DNA from: Bombardia bombarda
Taxonomy: Eukaryota > Ascomycota > Sordariomycetes > Sordariales > Lasiosphaeriaceae
DNA length: 64,000 bases
Direction of reading: 5' to 3'
NCBI GenBank assembly: GCA_030512295.1
Contig: JAULSR010000003.1
Span: 1,860,001-1,924,000 of the forward strand
In this document: in pieces, positions 32,955 through 45,999 of the stretch
How the letters are laid out: each line of letters opens with the position of its first letter
Position numbering within the stretch: the stretch's first letter is position 1
The notes under the pieces: generated by a model
The model's database searches: none
The model's input: only the letters and a program-made list of their open reading frames with translations
What the model was told of the DNA's origin: nothing
Translations under genes and position numbers: made by a program

Positions 32955-35900
32955 CTTGCGCTCTCTGCTCGTCTCTTGTTTGATGTGCGGAAAAAGGGTG
33001 TAATGATGTATGAAATGAAAGCTGCAGCCAGCCTAGAAGCCGTCCAAAACGAGCTATATGAATGCAATCGAGATCTCTTTTGTCCTGCTTTTATCGGTCT
33101 CCCTGCTCGGGCTGTTCAATTAGATCTGTCAGGGTATTATGCGTGTCTTGTCCAAATTGGTCGAGGCTGCATGCGTGTGAGCGTGATGATTGGTGTGATG
33201 CGTATGTGTGTGTGCTGTTTGTGTACTTTGTATGCGTGTGCCAATGTGTATGTGTGCGTCCCCAGAAACAAAAGTCATGAGTTCTCAGGTCGGACAAGAG
33301 ACGATGGTGGGCAGGCAGAGAGAGCAACACGAGCAAACGACACCCAAGAGGAAGAAGACAAGTAGGTAGGCGTGTGTGTGTGTCTCGGACGGGAAGGGCG
33401 ATGACAAAACAATCGGCAAGATCGGTCCAGGTAAAGGTTCAAGTTCAGCACCAACCGACAGCACGACGGGAAGGGGGGTGGTCCAGAATAAGTTTGAGAT
33501 GAGGATTGGCAAACAATTGACGCCTTGCCGGTCCTGGGTGTAATTCGGGACACTCGATGGGATTCTTTTTTTTCTCAACGCCACACGACTGTTTGGCGAG
33601 ATTTGGCGGGGCGGCTATGCACCTGAATAGTGTAGCTTCGCGCTGGCGCCCTTTTCCCAGCTGGAACGGACCCTTTCCTGATCTGATCGGGGCCAAAAGA
33701 TGGAACCCGGGTCTGGTTCGGTTTCTTCCCCGGCCGGGGAAGCCAGGCCGGTTGCGCGCACCCAAGAGCTTGGAGCAGGTACCGAAAGGGTTAAGGGGCA
33801 GGTGCAGGAGAAGGGAAAGGTGGAGCGGGGAGGGGCCAGCTGCTTGATAAAAGTGGTCCTTTCTTTGCTTCTTTTCCCTCTTTTTGCTTTTTGCTATTTT
33901 GCGCTGGGAAAGTGTTGACAGGCGTGTGTGAGTGACTTGACGAATAGCAGATTTTCTGACGAATGCGGATATACTGGATATGGCAAACTATACTGAACTT
34001 GCGCGTTCCTGTTGGTTACCGAGATGCGGTTGCTGATGATGTAATCGGCAAGATTCTGGACTGGTGTGTGTTACCGGAGGCCGTCAAAGTCAAGGTGGTA
34101 TTCATAAACAGAAATTCGACAAGGTGAGAACGGACGGATGCAACAAGAAACCCGGCTGGCTCATTACAACCATGTTCCACTGTTACAATGAGACTGGCCA
34201 GCCACGAGAAATATTGGGGCCCTTGGCGTTTTAAAGGAAAATGAGGGAGGAAGACGCCCAAACAGGGCAGGGCAGAAACGTGATCGCGCAACAATGGAAA
34301 ACCAACAAGATCAGGAAAATCGTCGGCCGAGGCTCCCCAGGTTCCTCCCAGGTTCCTCCAGAATCCCGACATCTCGCATTCCCCATGTCCATCCAGCTCC
34401 AAACCCTGACAAGCTCGTTACCAAGCTGCGATCCGCGCCTCTTGCCACCCCGGACTAGCGGGACCGAATCGAATCGCAATCCGGGCTCGGTGCCGCTGAC
34501 ACAATGACAGACAGGCATGGTGTGTTGGATCATGGATGTATCGCACAGGAAGTGTACCACGGCAACCCAAAGTGGTCTGGTCTGCAGCTTCAACCACCAT
34601 GTGTCCAGAGGTGACTGGGTACTTGCCAAGTGCATGTAGTGTAGCTAGAATAATCTTCCAGGGTAAGCAATTCCCCGCACTGCCTGCCTCTCAAGCCTGT
34701 CGTTTCCCTGCAAGATTGTTTCTGTTGGAACAAGAGATTTCGTAGTCCCCAAGCCAAGGTTGGCCAGCCAGGGTCATAACGACCGAGCCTGCGCCTTCCG
34801 GGCAAGACATCAAGAAGGCCGAAAGCGAGATGCTCAGTCATGCCATATGCGTGTCGGTTGATACATCTGGATGCGAGGATGAGCAAGGGATCAGAGCAAG
34901 CACAAGAGCTGAGCATACCACTTGGTGCCAACATCCAGCCATACCGGGAAGGTCGGGCTTCACTTCTGTATAGGCAAAACATGATGCGCATGTACGACAC
35001 CTAAACATGCCTTGGTATCTACTGTCGTTGGCTGCAGAACGGGAAGCAACGAGATACGGTTGGCGCCCGCGCACTGCTGCTGCTGCACTACCAAATGCGC
35101 GCACTGTTCGCTCGTCCCTCGCAGCCCTACGACGTAACTCCGTCCGCACGGCACGCGCAGCACAGCACGCACACATTTGATGATCCTGGCACGTCCTTTC
35201 TCGCCCGGGTTCCTGCTGCATACAATACGCATGTCATATCAGTTAGTTTCGGCATTCTAGGAAGCACATCAATCACGTCACCCAACTCGGGCGTGCTCAA
35301 CCAGGCAGGAGACGAAGACATGATAACTGACAGAAATTGTCTCACAGACCGTCTGGCTCATTTGATGCTCGTTGCGTCTTGGGGTGTGGCCCTGGATGCG
35401 CCCCGGGCGTAATCTGGACCCAAGTAGTCCCAACGCCACCAACTGCAGCTCACGCTTGGGATGGGCCCGGCAAGGACCCTCACTGGTGGGACATCCAGAC
35501 AGCCAGAACAACACGGGACGTAGGGGGTAGGTAGTTAACTCAACTGTGTCTTGTTGTTGCGCGACAAAGGGACTTTGGGATGTGGGTGCAGTATGTAGGA
35601 TGCCAGAAATGGGTAATCTGAACGCAGGTGGCTTTTTCTGGCGTCCTTTTGGGACCGCGTAATCAGTGAAAATGTCAAATCATGCTCTTGCTGCCCTGTA
35701 TCCTCCATCACCCCCCGTCATCATCACCCCATCCCCAAAAGGTTCCAATCATGTTTCTCGCCAAGTACACAGTTCGGCATACCAAAGATGCAGTGCTGTG
35801 CATTTGCGGCCTAATGCGGTGCTGCCCACCAACCCATCGCGCTGTCTAGCCCCCACAGGGCTGGCCCCAGCCATTATCGGTCCGGTCGATCCCACCACTC

Positions 35901-36218
35901 CGGTGCCTTCATTAGCGCCATGGCTCAACGTGCCGCCCGGCAGTCGTCCAGATTGGCCAGTCGTTCTATGTGTGAATGTGCGTGTGTGTGGGTTATACGT
36001 GTGTATGATAAAGAGTATGCGCGTCGATGTATTCGATTGAATGTGGTGTCACCAATGCTGCCGGCTCACCCCAAAACTGCGGGTTCCTGTCGTGTGCGAC
36101 CACCCCGCCCCTGCTACCACTTTGTGCTGACTGTCCACCACCCCTCACTCGTTCCATGCGTGCCCCTATTCCCGATTCTATTTCTGCCACTGGTGCCTGC
36201 CTGCCTCAGCGGCATTCT
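32955..36218. other. Long intergenic region, no supported gene
   Basis: About 3.3 kb. It includes TG-rich stretches (33180-33260 and a short (GT)n at 33371-33382) and the acetyltransferase promoter. Frames up to about 136 codons occur on both strands without motifs or plausible splicing. Confidence 0.45.
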
Positions 36219-36968
36219 CTATTCGACGTCGGATTGCACACCCAACGAGATCAAGTCGTCATCTCTGGCGTCTTGCACGCTGGCTTGGTTTGCAGGTCCG
36301 CGCCTTACCCCTCTCCGGCTACCAGTATCGGGCAAGTTGCCCGTTTGGTCTGCATCGGGTAAGTTGGTCCCGAGACCACGGTTGGCTTCTCTCTCTTGGC
36401 GCGCCGCTTGTTGCTGTCCCCGCTGTTCTGCGTTCATGGCCACCATTAGCCCCATGCCTACGACGAAACCGAGACCGATATCAAAACCTCTACGCCAGTC
36501 GGCATCGTCCGGACTGTTATGTGTCGCGTTTTCTGCTTGCTGGTTTGTCTCTGCCTGTGCTTGCTCTGTCTGCTCTTCATTTGTGTGGCTCTCGTTGTTG
36601 TTTTCGGGTGCCGGAGCCGGCGGTGTCTGTGCAGGGGCAGCGGGGGCTGGAGGCCCTGCAGCAAGGAGGCACTTCATCAGCCAGCCCCAATAAAACATGA
36701 CTTGGTATTTGCCGTGCTTACCTGAACTTGGTGCCCCTCCCTCCTGTGCAATGGGAGCTCCCCCTGCTGAAGTGGCATGTCTGTCAGCCTGGCCTTGGAG
36801 GGCTTGGGTGATGCTGGGCGCCAAGAAAGCGTCTGGAACAGGTGCTCGACCAGGACACCAGAATGTATGGCAGCTATACTGCGTTTTGTGGGTAGCGTAG
36901 CAGGCTGTCGAACATTGCATCGACCAACAGTATGGGCAAATCAAAGGTACAGGAAGTACAGTTGCCAT
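36219..36968 (-). CDS. Possible small single-pass membrane protein, unknown
   Basis: With an intron at 36721-36656 (GTAAGC..GCAG, 66 nt) the model is 227 aa; unspliced it stays open at 249 aa. The N-terminal part is Cys-rich (CPYCWSMQCSTACYATH), the middle is Pro/Ala then Gln/Glu/Asn-rich and probably disordered, and one hydrophobic segment (GLGFVVGMGLMVAM, followed by basic residues) sits near residue 160. No family is recognised. The start is uncertain and an upstream exon is possible. The opposite strand has a 257-codon frame of lower quality. It may not be a gene. Confidence 0.35.
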   Translation of the reverse strand: MATVLPVPLICPYCWSMQCSTACYATHKTQYSCHTFWCPGRAPVPDAFLAPSITQALQGQADRHATSAGGAPIAQEGGAPSSGKHGKYQVMFYWGWLMKCLLAAGPPAPAAPAQTPPAPAPENNNESHTNEEQTEQAQAETNQQAENATHNSPDDADWRRGFDIGLGFVVGMGLMVAMNAEQRGQQQAARQEREANRGLGTNLPDADQTGNLPDTGSRRGVRRGPANQASVQDARDDDLISLGVQSDVE

Positions 36969-39400
36969 ATCCGATAGCGAGCTGACGGTTGCAAGGTTGA
37001 TTCATTCGTGAATGTTGGTAAGGGGTAGTGTTTGGTTACGCGTTCCGACCCAACTTCCAGGTTCTTTGTACCTCGAACATCGATAGCTGTTAGAGACGAG
37101 AAAGTGTAACGAGGAGCAGATGATGCAACCCTCAACTGTCGATCCGCAGCGTGATTCACCAGAAATCATGAGAAAGATCAACTAGTATGCATACTGTTGC
37201 AAATCGTTCAATCCAGAATGATCGTGCCTCACTTGCATAGGGTCCGTCGTCAGATCCTGCCTGCCACCAATGGGCCAAGAAAGATCGGTGACAATGAGGT
37301 GGTATTTTCAAGACGACGATGAAAGCTTGACGGTGCGAGCAATGCGTTAGTTAATGCTTGTAACACGTGTCTGCATCCTGCAGCAGTTGACATTGGATGG
37401 AACTCTTAGTGCATGGGGTTTCTAGGCAGGAGGGGCTTGTTGGTCCAGGAGGAGAAGATGAAGGTCGGCGACAGTCTGACCAACTGGAATGAAGCCATAA
37501 AGCTGAACTGGAAGAGGGGAGAAAATTCTTCAAGGCAGAAGCGGGGACTTTTCTGCTAATCGCACCTTCCGTGGTACTTTCGATTTCCCGCAATCTTGCC
37601 GATTGTGACTTCCCTGAGCCATTCAAAGGATAATGACTGCTTGATTAGAGCAGATACGGACGGAACCTTGATGGCTAAGGAGCTATGACCTTGCACCACC
37701 TTCTCGCTGATAGATGCACTTGTAATGAGGTCTAGGCACCGAACGAACGTACGCCTTTTACTCATCGCTGCACATACAAGTTCAAGATCGCATCCATCAC
37801 ATCCAGTACGTTACAGACATTGTACAACCGTAATACTTCGTGTATGGGAATCTCAACTTCCAGCATCTTTATTACCAGACATTTTGGTACGATCATTCAG
37901 CATTTAACACTCGAAACTTTTCACCATCATAGCCATCAGCCAGCGAAGTCATGCGCAATCACTATTACGCCTAACCCTCCTTGATCAGGTCACACACTCA
38001 CTTCACTCGCTTCGTAAGCAAGTCACGCCACATCAAATGTCACTTTGCCCAAACTCAACCAAGTGCACTAGTTAAATGGAATAAAATTCTAAGCAATTAA
38101 TACAAAGTTGTGAACTAGGCCAAACCTTGTGCATACCGCTACGGGGATCTTGACCTAGTAGAAAAAGAAGAAGAATAGAAAAGAAAGAACAACTTCAGCA
38201 CCTTCAGAGATAGTAGCCCAGACCTCCGGAGAAGGAGAGCCATGACAGAGCACAAGGTTTATGACATCCAGAGGCGAGATATTGCCTTCATATCATTCCA
38301 TCAAACAATGCCTCATATCTGACCGTATCCGCGGGCGGCCCAAGCCGTGGGTTAAACAGTTCGCAATCAAGCCACCAATCAACGAGACAACACTCGCCAA
38401 GTACTGTTTGCTGGGGAACACTTGAGAGGCTTTGAGACGAGGGATGATGAGATACTTATGCTTCTTGACAGAATCTTCTTGTCGGAGGTCACCTTGGCTG
38501 GCATTCTAGAACCTCATCGCGCAACTGTGCGAAAGCGACCTGTTCAGATATCGATGCTATGGCCTTCATTTGATGGCTACTACGCCGTTCACGGGTTGTA
38601 AGCCCCGGACAATATGGACTTGTTTGTGTCTCTCCAGATTTCTGGCGAAGAGGATATCCATTCTTGGAAATTTCTTTGGAATCATCCTTAGGTCCCACGG
38701 GCCTGTGAGGGAGCCAGGTTTATCTGCCCTCTGACAGCACAGAGGATATTGGGGCGGCCCAAGTGCCGCTCCTGGCGGATCTCGAGGGAGTGCGCTGGAA
38801 GGCGCTGTCCTGACGGGAAATCATAACATGACAAAACTTGTTGCCTATCGATGCCCAGGCGTCAAAGGCACACGGCCCTAGGGAGGTGGTCTGCTGACTA
38901 TTGAATGTCAGGCCAAGCCGATGGCTCGATCGCTGCTGCATAAAGGAGCGGCTCCAGCTCTGGGGGGTGGTTATGAAGGAGTCATCATGTGTTATGTCGC
39001 TTCCTGGAGTATATTTATTGCGTTGAATAGCAGTATGTATTTGTACACGCTCGTGCCATATGTTCATTTAGGAGAAATTGAGATTGTATGTGTAAGGTTT
39101 CCTGTCATCGAGGGGGTATAAATGCAAGCGTATAAGTGTAAGATATAACACGTTTTAACCAACAAACCGCGTATAATATTACGGATAAGCTTAATAGTGT
39201 TAAAACAAGTAAACTCTAAACAGACAACACGAAAGAAAATTACCATGTGCGAGATACCCATGAAATAAAGAATGTCCTATTTAGACCTTCAACATCCTGA
39301 TTCTCGTCTTCGCTATATACACACACCCACTTACTATATCATGTTACGCTAAATTCAAATGACACACACTCCCCATCCTCTCCAAAACAAATTAGCCTCC
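36969..39400. other. Intergenic, relatively AT-rich, no gene seen
   Basis: About 2.4 kb without any convincing frame (longest 115 codons, no motif). AT content rises around 37.9-38.2 kb and 39.1-39.3 kb. Confidence 0.5.
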
Positions 39401-40521
39401 TTACTCGGCCTTGATCTTGACCACGGCCTTGCCAAAGTTCTTGCCCTGGAGCATGCCGACCAAGCCCTCGGGGGCCTTGTCGATGCCTTCAGTGACGTCG
39501 AGCTTGGCCTTGACGCTGCCGTCGGCCAGCCACTTCTGCAGCTTAGTCTGGTGGTCCTCGTGGTAGACGGGGCCGAAGTCGGGGTCGCTGACGATGAAGC
39601 CGCGCATGGTGATGCGCTTGGCGACGATCAGCATGAGGTTCTTGATGCCATACTGCTCGCCGGGGGCGAGGTTGTACTGGGAGATCTATTGGTTTTTGTC
39701 AGTCATTATTCGTTCGTTCGTTTCGGTCATGACACAAGGGTAAGTAAGGGACTCACCATGCCGCTGGCAACAATACGTCCACGCTCCCTCATCGCATCAA
39801 GCGCCGCCTCGAGATGCTCAGCCCCAACATTCTCATAGTAGATATCAATACCATTGGGCGCGAGGCGCTTGAGCGCATCCGCCGGCTTCTCCTTCTTATA
39901 ATTGAACCCCTCAAACTCGAGCTCCTTCTCGATAAACTCGAGCTTCTCGTCCGTGCCGACGCTGCCAATGACCCGCAACCCCTCGCGCTTGGCGATCTGG
40001 CCGACGAGCTGACCAACAGCTCCCGCGGCGCTGCTCACAAAGATGGTCTCGCCCTTCTGGGGCTTGCCGATCTCGTACAGCGACGACCAGGCGGTGCGGC
40101 CGGGCATGCCGAGCGCGCCGAGAAACAGGCCGAGGTCGAGGTTGTAGGGGTTGTCGATCTTGTGGCGCACGGCGGCGAGGTACTCCTTGGAGAGCACGGC
40201 GTACTCGGCGATGGGCACGTGCGCGACGATGAGGTCGCCCTCCTTGTAGTCGGGCGAGTCCGACTTGAGCACGCGCGAGACCGAGTCGTTGCTGACGGGG
40301 CCGTCGAGCTCGTAGGCGGCACTGTAGGACTTGGTGCCGGAGGGGCGCATGCGCCCGCGCTGGTAGGGGTCGAGCGAGGCCCAGAGGTTCTCGACTGTGA
40401 TGCCGCCGGCGGGTGGGGGCGCAGAGGGGTCGAAGCCGCGGTCCTCGACTGTGAGATGCTCGCCGGGGACGGGGAAGGTGGTGGGCACCTTCTTGAAGAT
40501 GAGCGTCTTGTTTTGTGTCAT
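39401..40521 (-). CDS. MDR-superfamily NADP-dependent alkenal/enone reductase-like protein
   Basis: Exons 40521-39757 and 39685-39401 give 349 aa, the normal size for the leukotriene B4 12-hydroxydehydrogenase / prostaglandin reductase branch of zinc-independent medium-chain reductases. Family marks include LDPYQRGRMRP near residue 55, the GMPGRTAW segment, and the NADP-binding Rossmann motif SSAAGAVGQLVGQIAKREG (about residues 165-183), followed by IDIYYENVGAEHL. Zinc-ligand cysteines typical of alcohol dehydrogenases are absent. It probably reduces the C=C bond of alpha,beta-unsaturated aldehydes or ketones in the cytosol; the physiological substrate is unknown. The intron is canonical and joins ASGM to ISQYNLAPGEQYG, a conserved junction. 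Confidence 0.9.
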
Positions 40522-42205
40522 GCTGGCGGTTGGGCTGGTGGTGTGTGTGATGGTGGGGTATATGGTTCAAAGTGGTTGGTTCAGATGAAGGACCAATTGA
40601 TGTGAATGCGGATTTTAAAATTTGTCTAAAAGTCTCGCTCAGGCGGCAGTTTCCCTTTTTATACCGAGCTACATGGAAACCGCGTCGCAAGGTTGCTGAG
40701 CAATCAGGAGCTATGGGCAACTGCAGATGGGGGCATTGTGGGGGAAAAGCAACCATCGAAAAGAAGGGGGTGGAATTTCTTCGGTGACGTCGGGTGGGGT
40801 TCCGCTGTAACAAGAGCCGCGGGTGCTCCACGGACAGTTGTTGCTCGCTAAAGTGATAGCGTCGTTGTCGCCTTCTATTGTTTGCAGACAGCCCAGCAAA
40901 AACGGCGCATTATCCAAGCAGAAATCGTGTTAATAAGCGCGGGAACAATGTTTAAAGAAGTTATCTCCCGCATCAAACATCACAAAGAAGGTCGCATTCC
41001 TGCCTCGGTTTCTGGCAGCCGTCTCTTTCCTTGGTGCGGTCGTACAACAACTGCTAGTTCTACCCCGGCAGATGCAACCTTGACGGCCGTGCACCAAACA
41101 GGCTTGTGGCGCCATCAAAGTCCCCTTATCCACCCGAGAAGGTGCATATAGATTTCTAAGCAGCGAGCAAGCGGGGCTACAGCAAATCGGCGGCGATCCA
41201 GACGCAACGCATTGTTTGAAATTTCACTTCCTTTTCCGGTTGTCGCAACGATTTGAACCTCGGCATCAATTTAACCCATGAGTTATTGATGGGGTTTCAC
41301 TTTCGCCAAAGACCATGTCCTGGAAAAGAGTGTGGCCATCAAGATTGCAAATCGAATGTTGGTATCAATGTCAGCTTTTGCTTCGATGCTGCAGCTACAA
41401 GCATGTCTTGTCAACTGGGGATTACTCATCAATTTGCCGATTAAGGGTAAAGCCGTCAACTGAAGCAGGACCGCTTTTCATATCTCCGATCAAAACAGAG
41501 TTTATTTTATTGAAGTGCGGTTTAACTTCAGCAGCTTACGGCTTTTGCTGTCCCTTGTCCAATGATACTGGCATCTACCCCATAATAAGAACTTAGCTCC
41601 ATCAACACCACTGTTACGATTTTACTACAATGAGTATCACCATACCCTTCACCTCGAGTACCTGCCTGTATTTGGCATGATATTGCACTCCACCACTATT
41701 AATTCATCACCCCCTGATAGCAATGTTTTGAGTAATATTCTCGGGGTTTGTACAGGACCTCCTGGTACCTAAACCCGTGATTATCCGTGATAATCTCTGT
41801 ATCTAGGTATTCACCTCATGTCATCCTTGGAGCGCAAAACATTTCTGCTCCCTCAATCAACCGGCCCGGGCTTTCCGCATATGTAAAAAATGCCTATGTT
41901 GAGCCAAACAAGAGCGTATCTGAGTTTATGCAAGCTCCCTGGTTGGCTTTGGGTATAAGGAAAGTGTCCCGCCGAAAATTCCATCCATGGTCACCAACAA
42001 AGGCCGACTGACCCCTGATCCCGATTAATCGGAACGTGCAGATAATATTGGAACCGTTTCTTGTGGTCATACACCATGAACATCTTAATGATATTATTCA
42101 AAATTATCAGTTATAACCAATAGCATGCTCGCTCGCTTGACAACACGCCCAACAACCATAACCCAAACAGCCAGCAACTGCACCCCCTCAACCATCCTTC
42201 TAGAT
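40522..42205. other. Intergenic, no gene seen
   Basis: About 1.7 kb between the reductase promoter and the transporter 3' end. No motif-bearing frame, no RNA gene recognised. Confidence 0.5.
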
Positions 42206-44303
42206 CTAATGCGCAAACCGGAAATCAAGCCTCCTGCTCCCCTGCAGCTTAGTCGTCGACGTATAGTGGTTCTTCTCATCCGTGCTCAGCGCGTCCCACG
42301 CCGCCTTCTTCTGCTTGTTCCTAAAGATGTAGTACGCCTTGGTGAAGAGGAAGAGCGCGATCGAGAGTATGTTGATAATCAGAAGCTTGGTGTTGCCGTC
42401 GTGGTACAATGGCTTGTCGGCCTCCTTGTATATCAGGGTGCTGAAGACGTTGCCTAATTGCACGGCCATCTGTTTGTTTTGATTTATAATTAGCTCTTGT
42501 GGGTAGGTAAGCTTAAGGGATATGCTTGATGGTATATGCTTACGTTGTACAACGAAGCAGAAACACTCCTGGCGCCCACGTTGTTGGAGTTCTGGGATGT
42601 CCATCCTACGAGGATCGCGTCTATTGATCGGTATTGGTTAGTCGACTGTCCTGTCGAGGAGCATATTTTAGTGAAAGGGGACACTCACGGCAATAGGGAT
42701 ACGACAACAGCACCGTCGTCAGCGCAAACGTGCCCCATTGGTCCTTGACCACATTAGGCCAGAAGCGCAGCGCAATGATGCATGGCAGGGTCCAGAGCGG
42801 CTGCAGCATCGAGACAAAGGTGCGCTCGTTGAAGCGACGGGCGATTCTGGTGATGATGATCAGGGAAATAATGTGGAGTACACTGGCGGGGATGGTGAGC
42901 AGGTTGGTTGTCAGAGCATCGAAGCCAATATTCCGCAGAGTCAAGGTCAAGTAGACGAACGGCGGCCCCTGGGGCATGTAGGCGATGACGCCGATGGCGT
43001 ACAGCGGCCAGAGGTCGTAGTCCTTCATCGACTCCCACAGGCGACGCGGCGTGATGGCTTGGCGGTTGTGCATGTCGCCCTTGGAGGGATCGTCGCGGAG
43101 GACGCGGTTGACGACGATGGCGGTCTCGCGGTCGGTGAACCAGCCCTTGGGTCGGAACCACGTCTTGGTCTGCACTGCTGACGCAGGCATCATGAAGAAG
43201 GAGACAATTCCGATGGTGAGCGTGATGAGGCCCTCTACGAGGAACAGCCAGCGCCATCCTCCCCAGCCGTTGACGCCACGAAGACGGAGAAGGGCGAACG
43301 CCAGTAAGGAGGTGATGATGGTTGTTAGGGAGAGCGAGGTCCAGAAGTAGCTGTTGGGGTACATCATGTTAGTGATCGGAAGAAAAGGGAGAGTGCAGGG
43401 GCGTAAGCATGACTAACCTTAGACGAACTGGCAGCTCGCGCGACGTGTAAAAGTACGACAGCCACAAGACAATATCAGGGATAAAACCACCCTATAGTTG
43501 TCATTGTTAGTCAGTGTCCTACCGAAATATAATATTCCCTCGAATATTGTCCGGGTATCTCTCACCTCGAGGAGACCCAAGAGACAACGTGTAGCCAAGA
43601 AGGTGCTTCTTCCAGTCAATGCGCACTGAGATATAGCCACCACAGACCAGAGCATGATCTGCATGGGAATCCACCGATCGGGACCAATCTTCTTCGAGAC
43701 CAGCTGAGACGGTAGCTCAGCGAGTAGGAACGAGATGTAAAAGACAACATTTCCGTAGTTATAATCTGGAAAAAGTACTATTATCAGTAAGGTCCTATTG
43801 TACTATCAACAGCTTAGGGGTCTTCATACCGTCAGTGGTCATGCCCAGGTCTTGAAGAAGGTTGTCAGCTACGGCCTGAGCGAGGTTGCCGCGGTCGACT
43901 TGTAGCGAGAAGAACATGACACACTACATCTCTCGTCAGTCTCGCCGCTAATTTCAAGTATTGTCATGCTTCCATCAGGGGAGGTGTCTCGTACCGCCCA
44001 CAAACAGACACGCCAGTCGAGTTTCCTGATGATTGCCTTCTCCTCTTCTTCAGTCCACGTCAGGGTCGGGTCGAAGACGTGGCGGGACTCGTAGGTAGCG
44101 TCTTCGTAGGTTTGCCTCCATCGCTCTGCGACAACGGGGTCGAGAAATGGGTTCTTGGCGAGTAGTTCGTCCTCATCTTCAGTGTTGGAACGCTCGCTAA
44201 GGGTGGGCGACGATACTACTGTGTCCTTGATGTCTGCGCCGGCAATGTATTTCTTTTCGTCTCCATACTGGGCTGGTCCCAGCTCTGGCGATGGCTTCGA
44301 CAT
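42206..44303 (-). CDS. MFS transporter, Dal5/allantoate permease (ACS) family
   Basis: Seven exons (44303-43995, 43923-43830, 43765-43566, 43491-43418, 43350-42689, 42620-42544, 42469-42206) give 559 aa with the frame preserved throughout. Typical marks are an acidic N-terminal tail, [52 protein letters not shown], the central-loop signature ([11 protein letters not shown], then [14 protein letters not shown] and [13 protein letters not shown]), and late TM segments. The family imports organic anions and vitamins (allantoate, nicotinate, pantothenate and others) with protons across the plasma membrane; this member's substrate cannot be told. The last exon begins with MAVQLGNVF, as in relatives. 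No neighbouring pathway gene suggests a substrate. Confidence 0.9.
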
Positions 44304-45998
44304 TGCGTACAAAGTGGCCCTTGTTTCCTTTCCAGAGGTATAAGTATACTTCTCGAATGGGGGGTTGTTTGAGGGATGACGAGGCGCAATGGGGCGCTTG
44401 GGCTTGTACAAGACACAAGGGCTACTGATACAAGATTTCAGGTTTGTCCAACAAGAAGGGGCAACAAGAAGGGGATCTCTTGTTATATCACAACATTGTG
44501 AGTAGCACAGATCGGCGGCGGTTGCGACGTCGCACCTGCAATATTTCCGAGCTTTGTCCCCCCATCGGCATGCGCGAAATGGCATATTATGCTACGCTCA
44601 TGACGTGACAGCGGATACCTGCCAAAAGCGTGCAATAATCCCGACGACGGGGACGTAACCGGCCATTCCAAATGCCAGCCAAGAGTACCAGGGATATATT
44701 CCCAGCGGTGTGGTTCGCCAGGTCAATGCGCTCATGGGACGGATATGGTCGAGGCGGGCTGCACTTTGCCGCAGCGAACGTGTATGAACGTGGACGAACG
44801 TGGCGAGAGAATGCCCCCCCCCCCCCCCCCCCTCCCTTCTCGAGATCACGTCGAGACCGCCCCCATCATGGCCTGACCATTGGCAGGCACGCTATCTATT
44901 GCCAACCCATTGCCAATTCGTGGCGTCCTGTTGGCTCAGGGTTTGCTTTCTTCGTTGCAAAGCTTGCCATTGCTTGACATTGCTCGTCATTCTTAGTCTC
45001 CGCCTGGGCACATGCCACATAGATGCGGACGTGGGGGTGTTAGTTCCGCGTGTAGTGGAGAGCAGCTGCAGTGATTCCATGCTTCAATGCTGGTAAGATT
45101 GAGAAGAGTCCCGCGGCATGGTGGAAATACGGGGTGCAGGAGGAGCTCCCCTGCCAGCATGGGCCAATCGTGAGCGGGCTGGACCGCTGTCTTTGTCGGT
45201 GTCGTGATTTGTGCTTCTATGAGACCTTGGAGTATTGGGAACTTTTTTTTCACTTGCTCGACAGGGGAAGTGATCCTAGTGTGTGGCGTGCGGGAGCTCG
45301 ACCTCAGCCCCTAGGTGCTAGTACTGGTAGGTTATGTTTTCATCGTTTTGTTGTCGCTCCCCTGGTGAGCCGATATCGTCGTCAAAGGCCCAACTACAAA
45401 GCACGCAAGACTTCAAGTTTGCGCCATAGCTGCATTGTTGTTTGTCCCGTGCAGCAAGACGCCCGACGGCCCCCTCTCTGGCCTTGGTGCTGCCCGCTCC
45501 CAGTGCGGCTTGGCCCTTCGCTCGCAAATCGCCCACAGAATGACACCATAGCAACCCCGCAGTTTGTGATGGTCGAAAATGGAGAAATAGCCCCTTCGGA
45601 TGCAAGTACTCATGCAATTGAGCATTATCAGAGGTTGAACTTGTTCTGTACTGATATCTTGAACAAAGGAATAGGATGCGATTGGTTCAATTGGCCCTGC
45701 TTATCTGTGAGCCGATGCAAAAAGCGCTACTATGACGAACTTTTTTTGATGCAAGCTGGTGGTGTGCATTCACGTGGTCGGGAGCTAGCATTGGTCTTAT
45801 GTAAGTACATCCGGGTAGTGCCAAGGCCTTGGTGCCTGATGCTAAGGAGGAACTAAACGAATGGAAAGGCTCGTTTCGTTCTTGCTTCTCCCTTATTACT
45901 GTCCCTTATTACTGTCAAATTATTATTTTACTCTCGCAATCAGTGAGATCGAATGTCATTACAACCGATTGCTTCTCTCCGTGGGTGAACGCGCGATA
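44304..45998. other. Intergenic with C19 homopolymer
   Basis: Promoter of the Dal5-type gene and about 1.3 kb of further sequence. A 261-codon plus-strand frame (45071-45856) has no domain, no good promoter and odd composition, and is not called. Confidence 0.4.
44814..44832. repeat. Poly(C)19 homopolymer
   Basis: Uninterrupted run of 19 C about 510 bp upstream of the Dal5-type gene start. Confidence 0.9.
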
Positions 45999-45999
45999 T

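Noticed and set aside
35920..36693. 257-codon plus-strand frame
   Set aside because: Cys/Leu/Pro-rich complement of the more plausible minus-strand frame with a canonical intron and membrane segment.
45071..45856. 261-codon plus-strand frame
   Set aside because: No domain or signal; composition rich in Cys/Arg/Trp without pattern; neighbours on both sides are non-coding.
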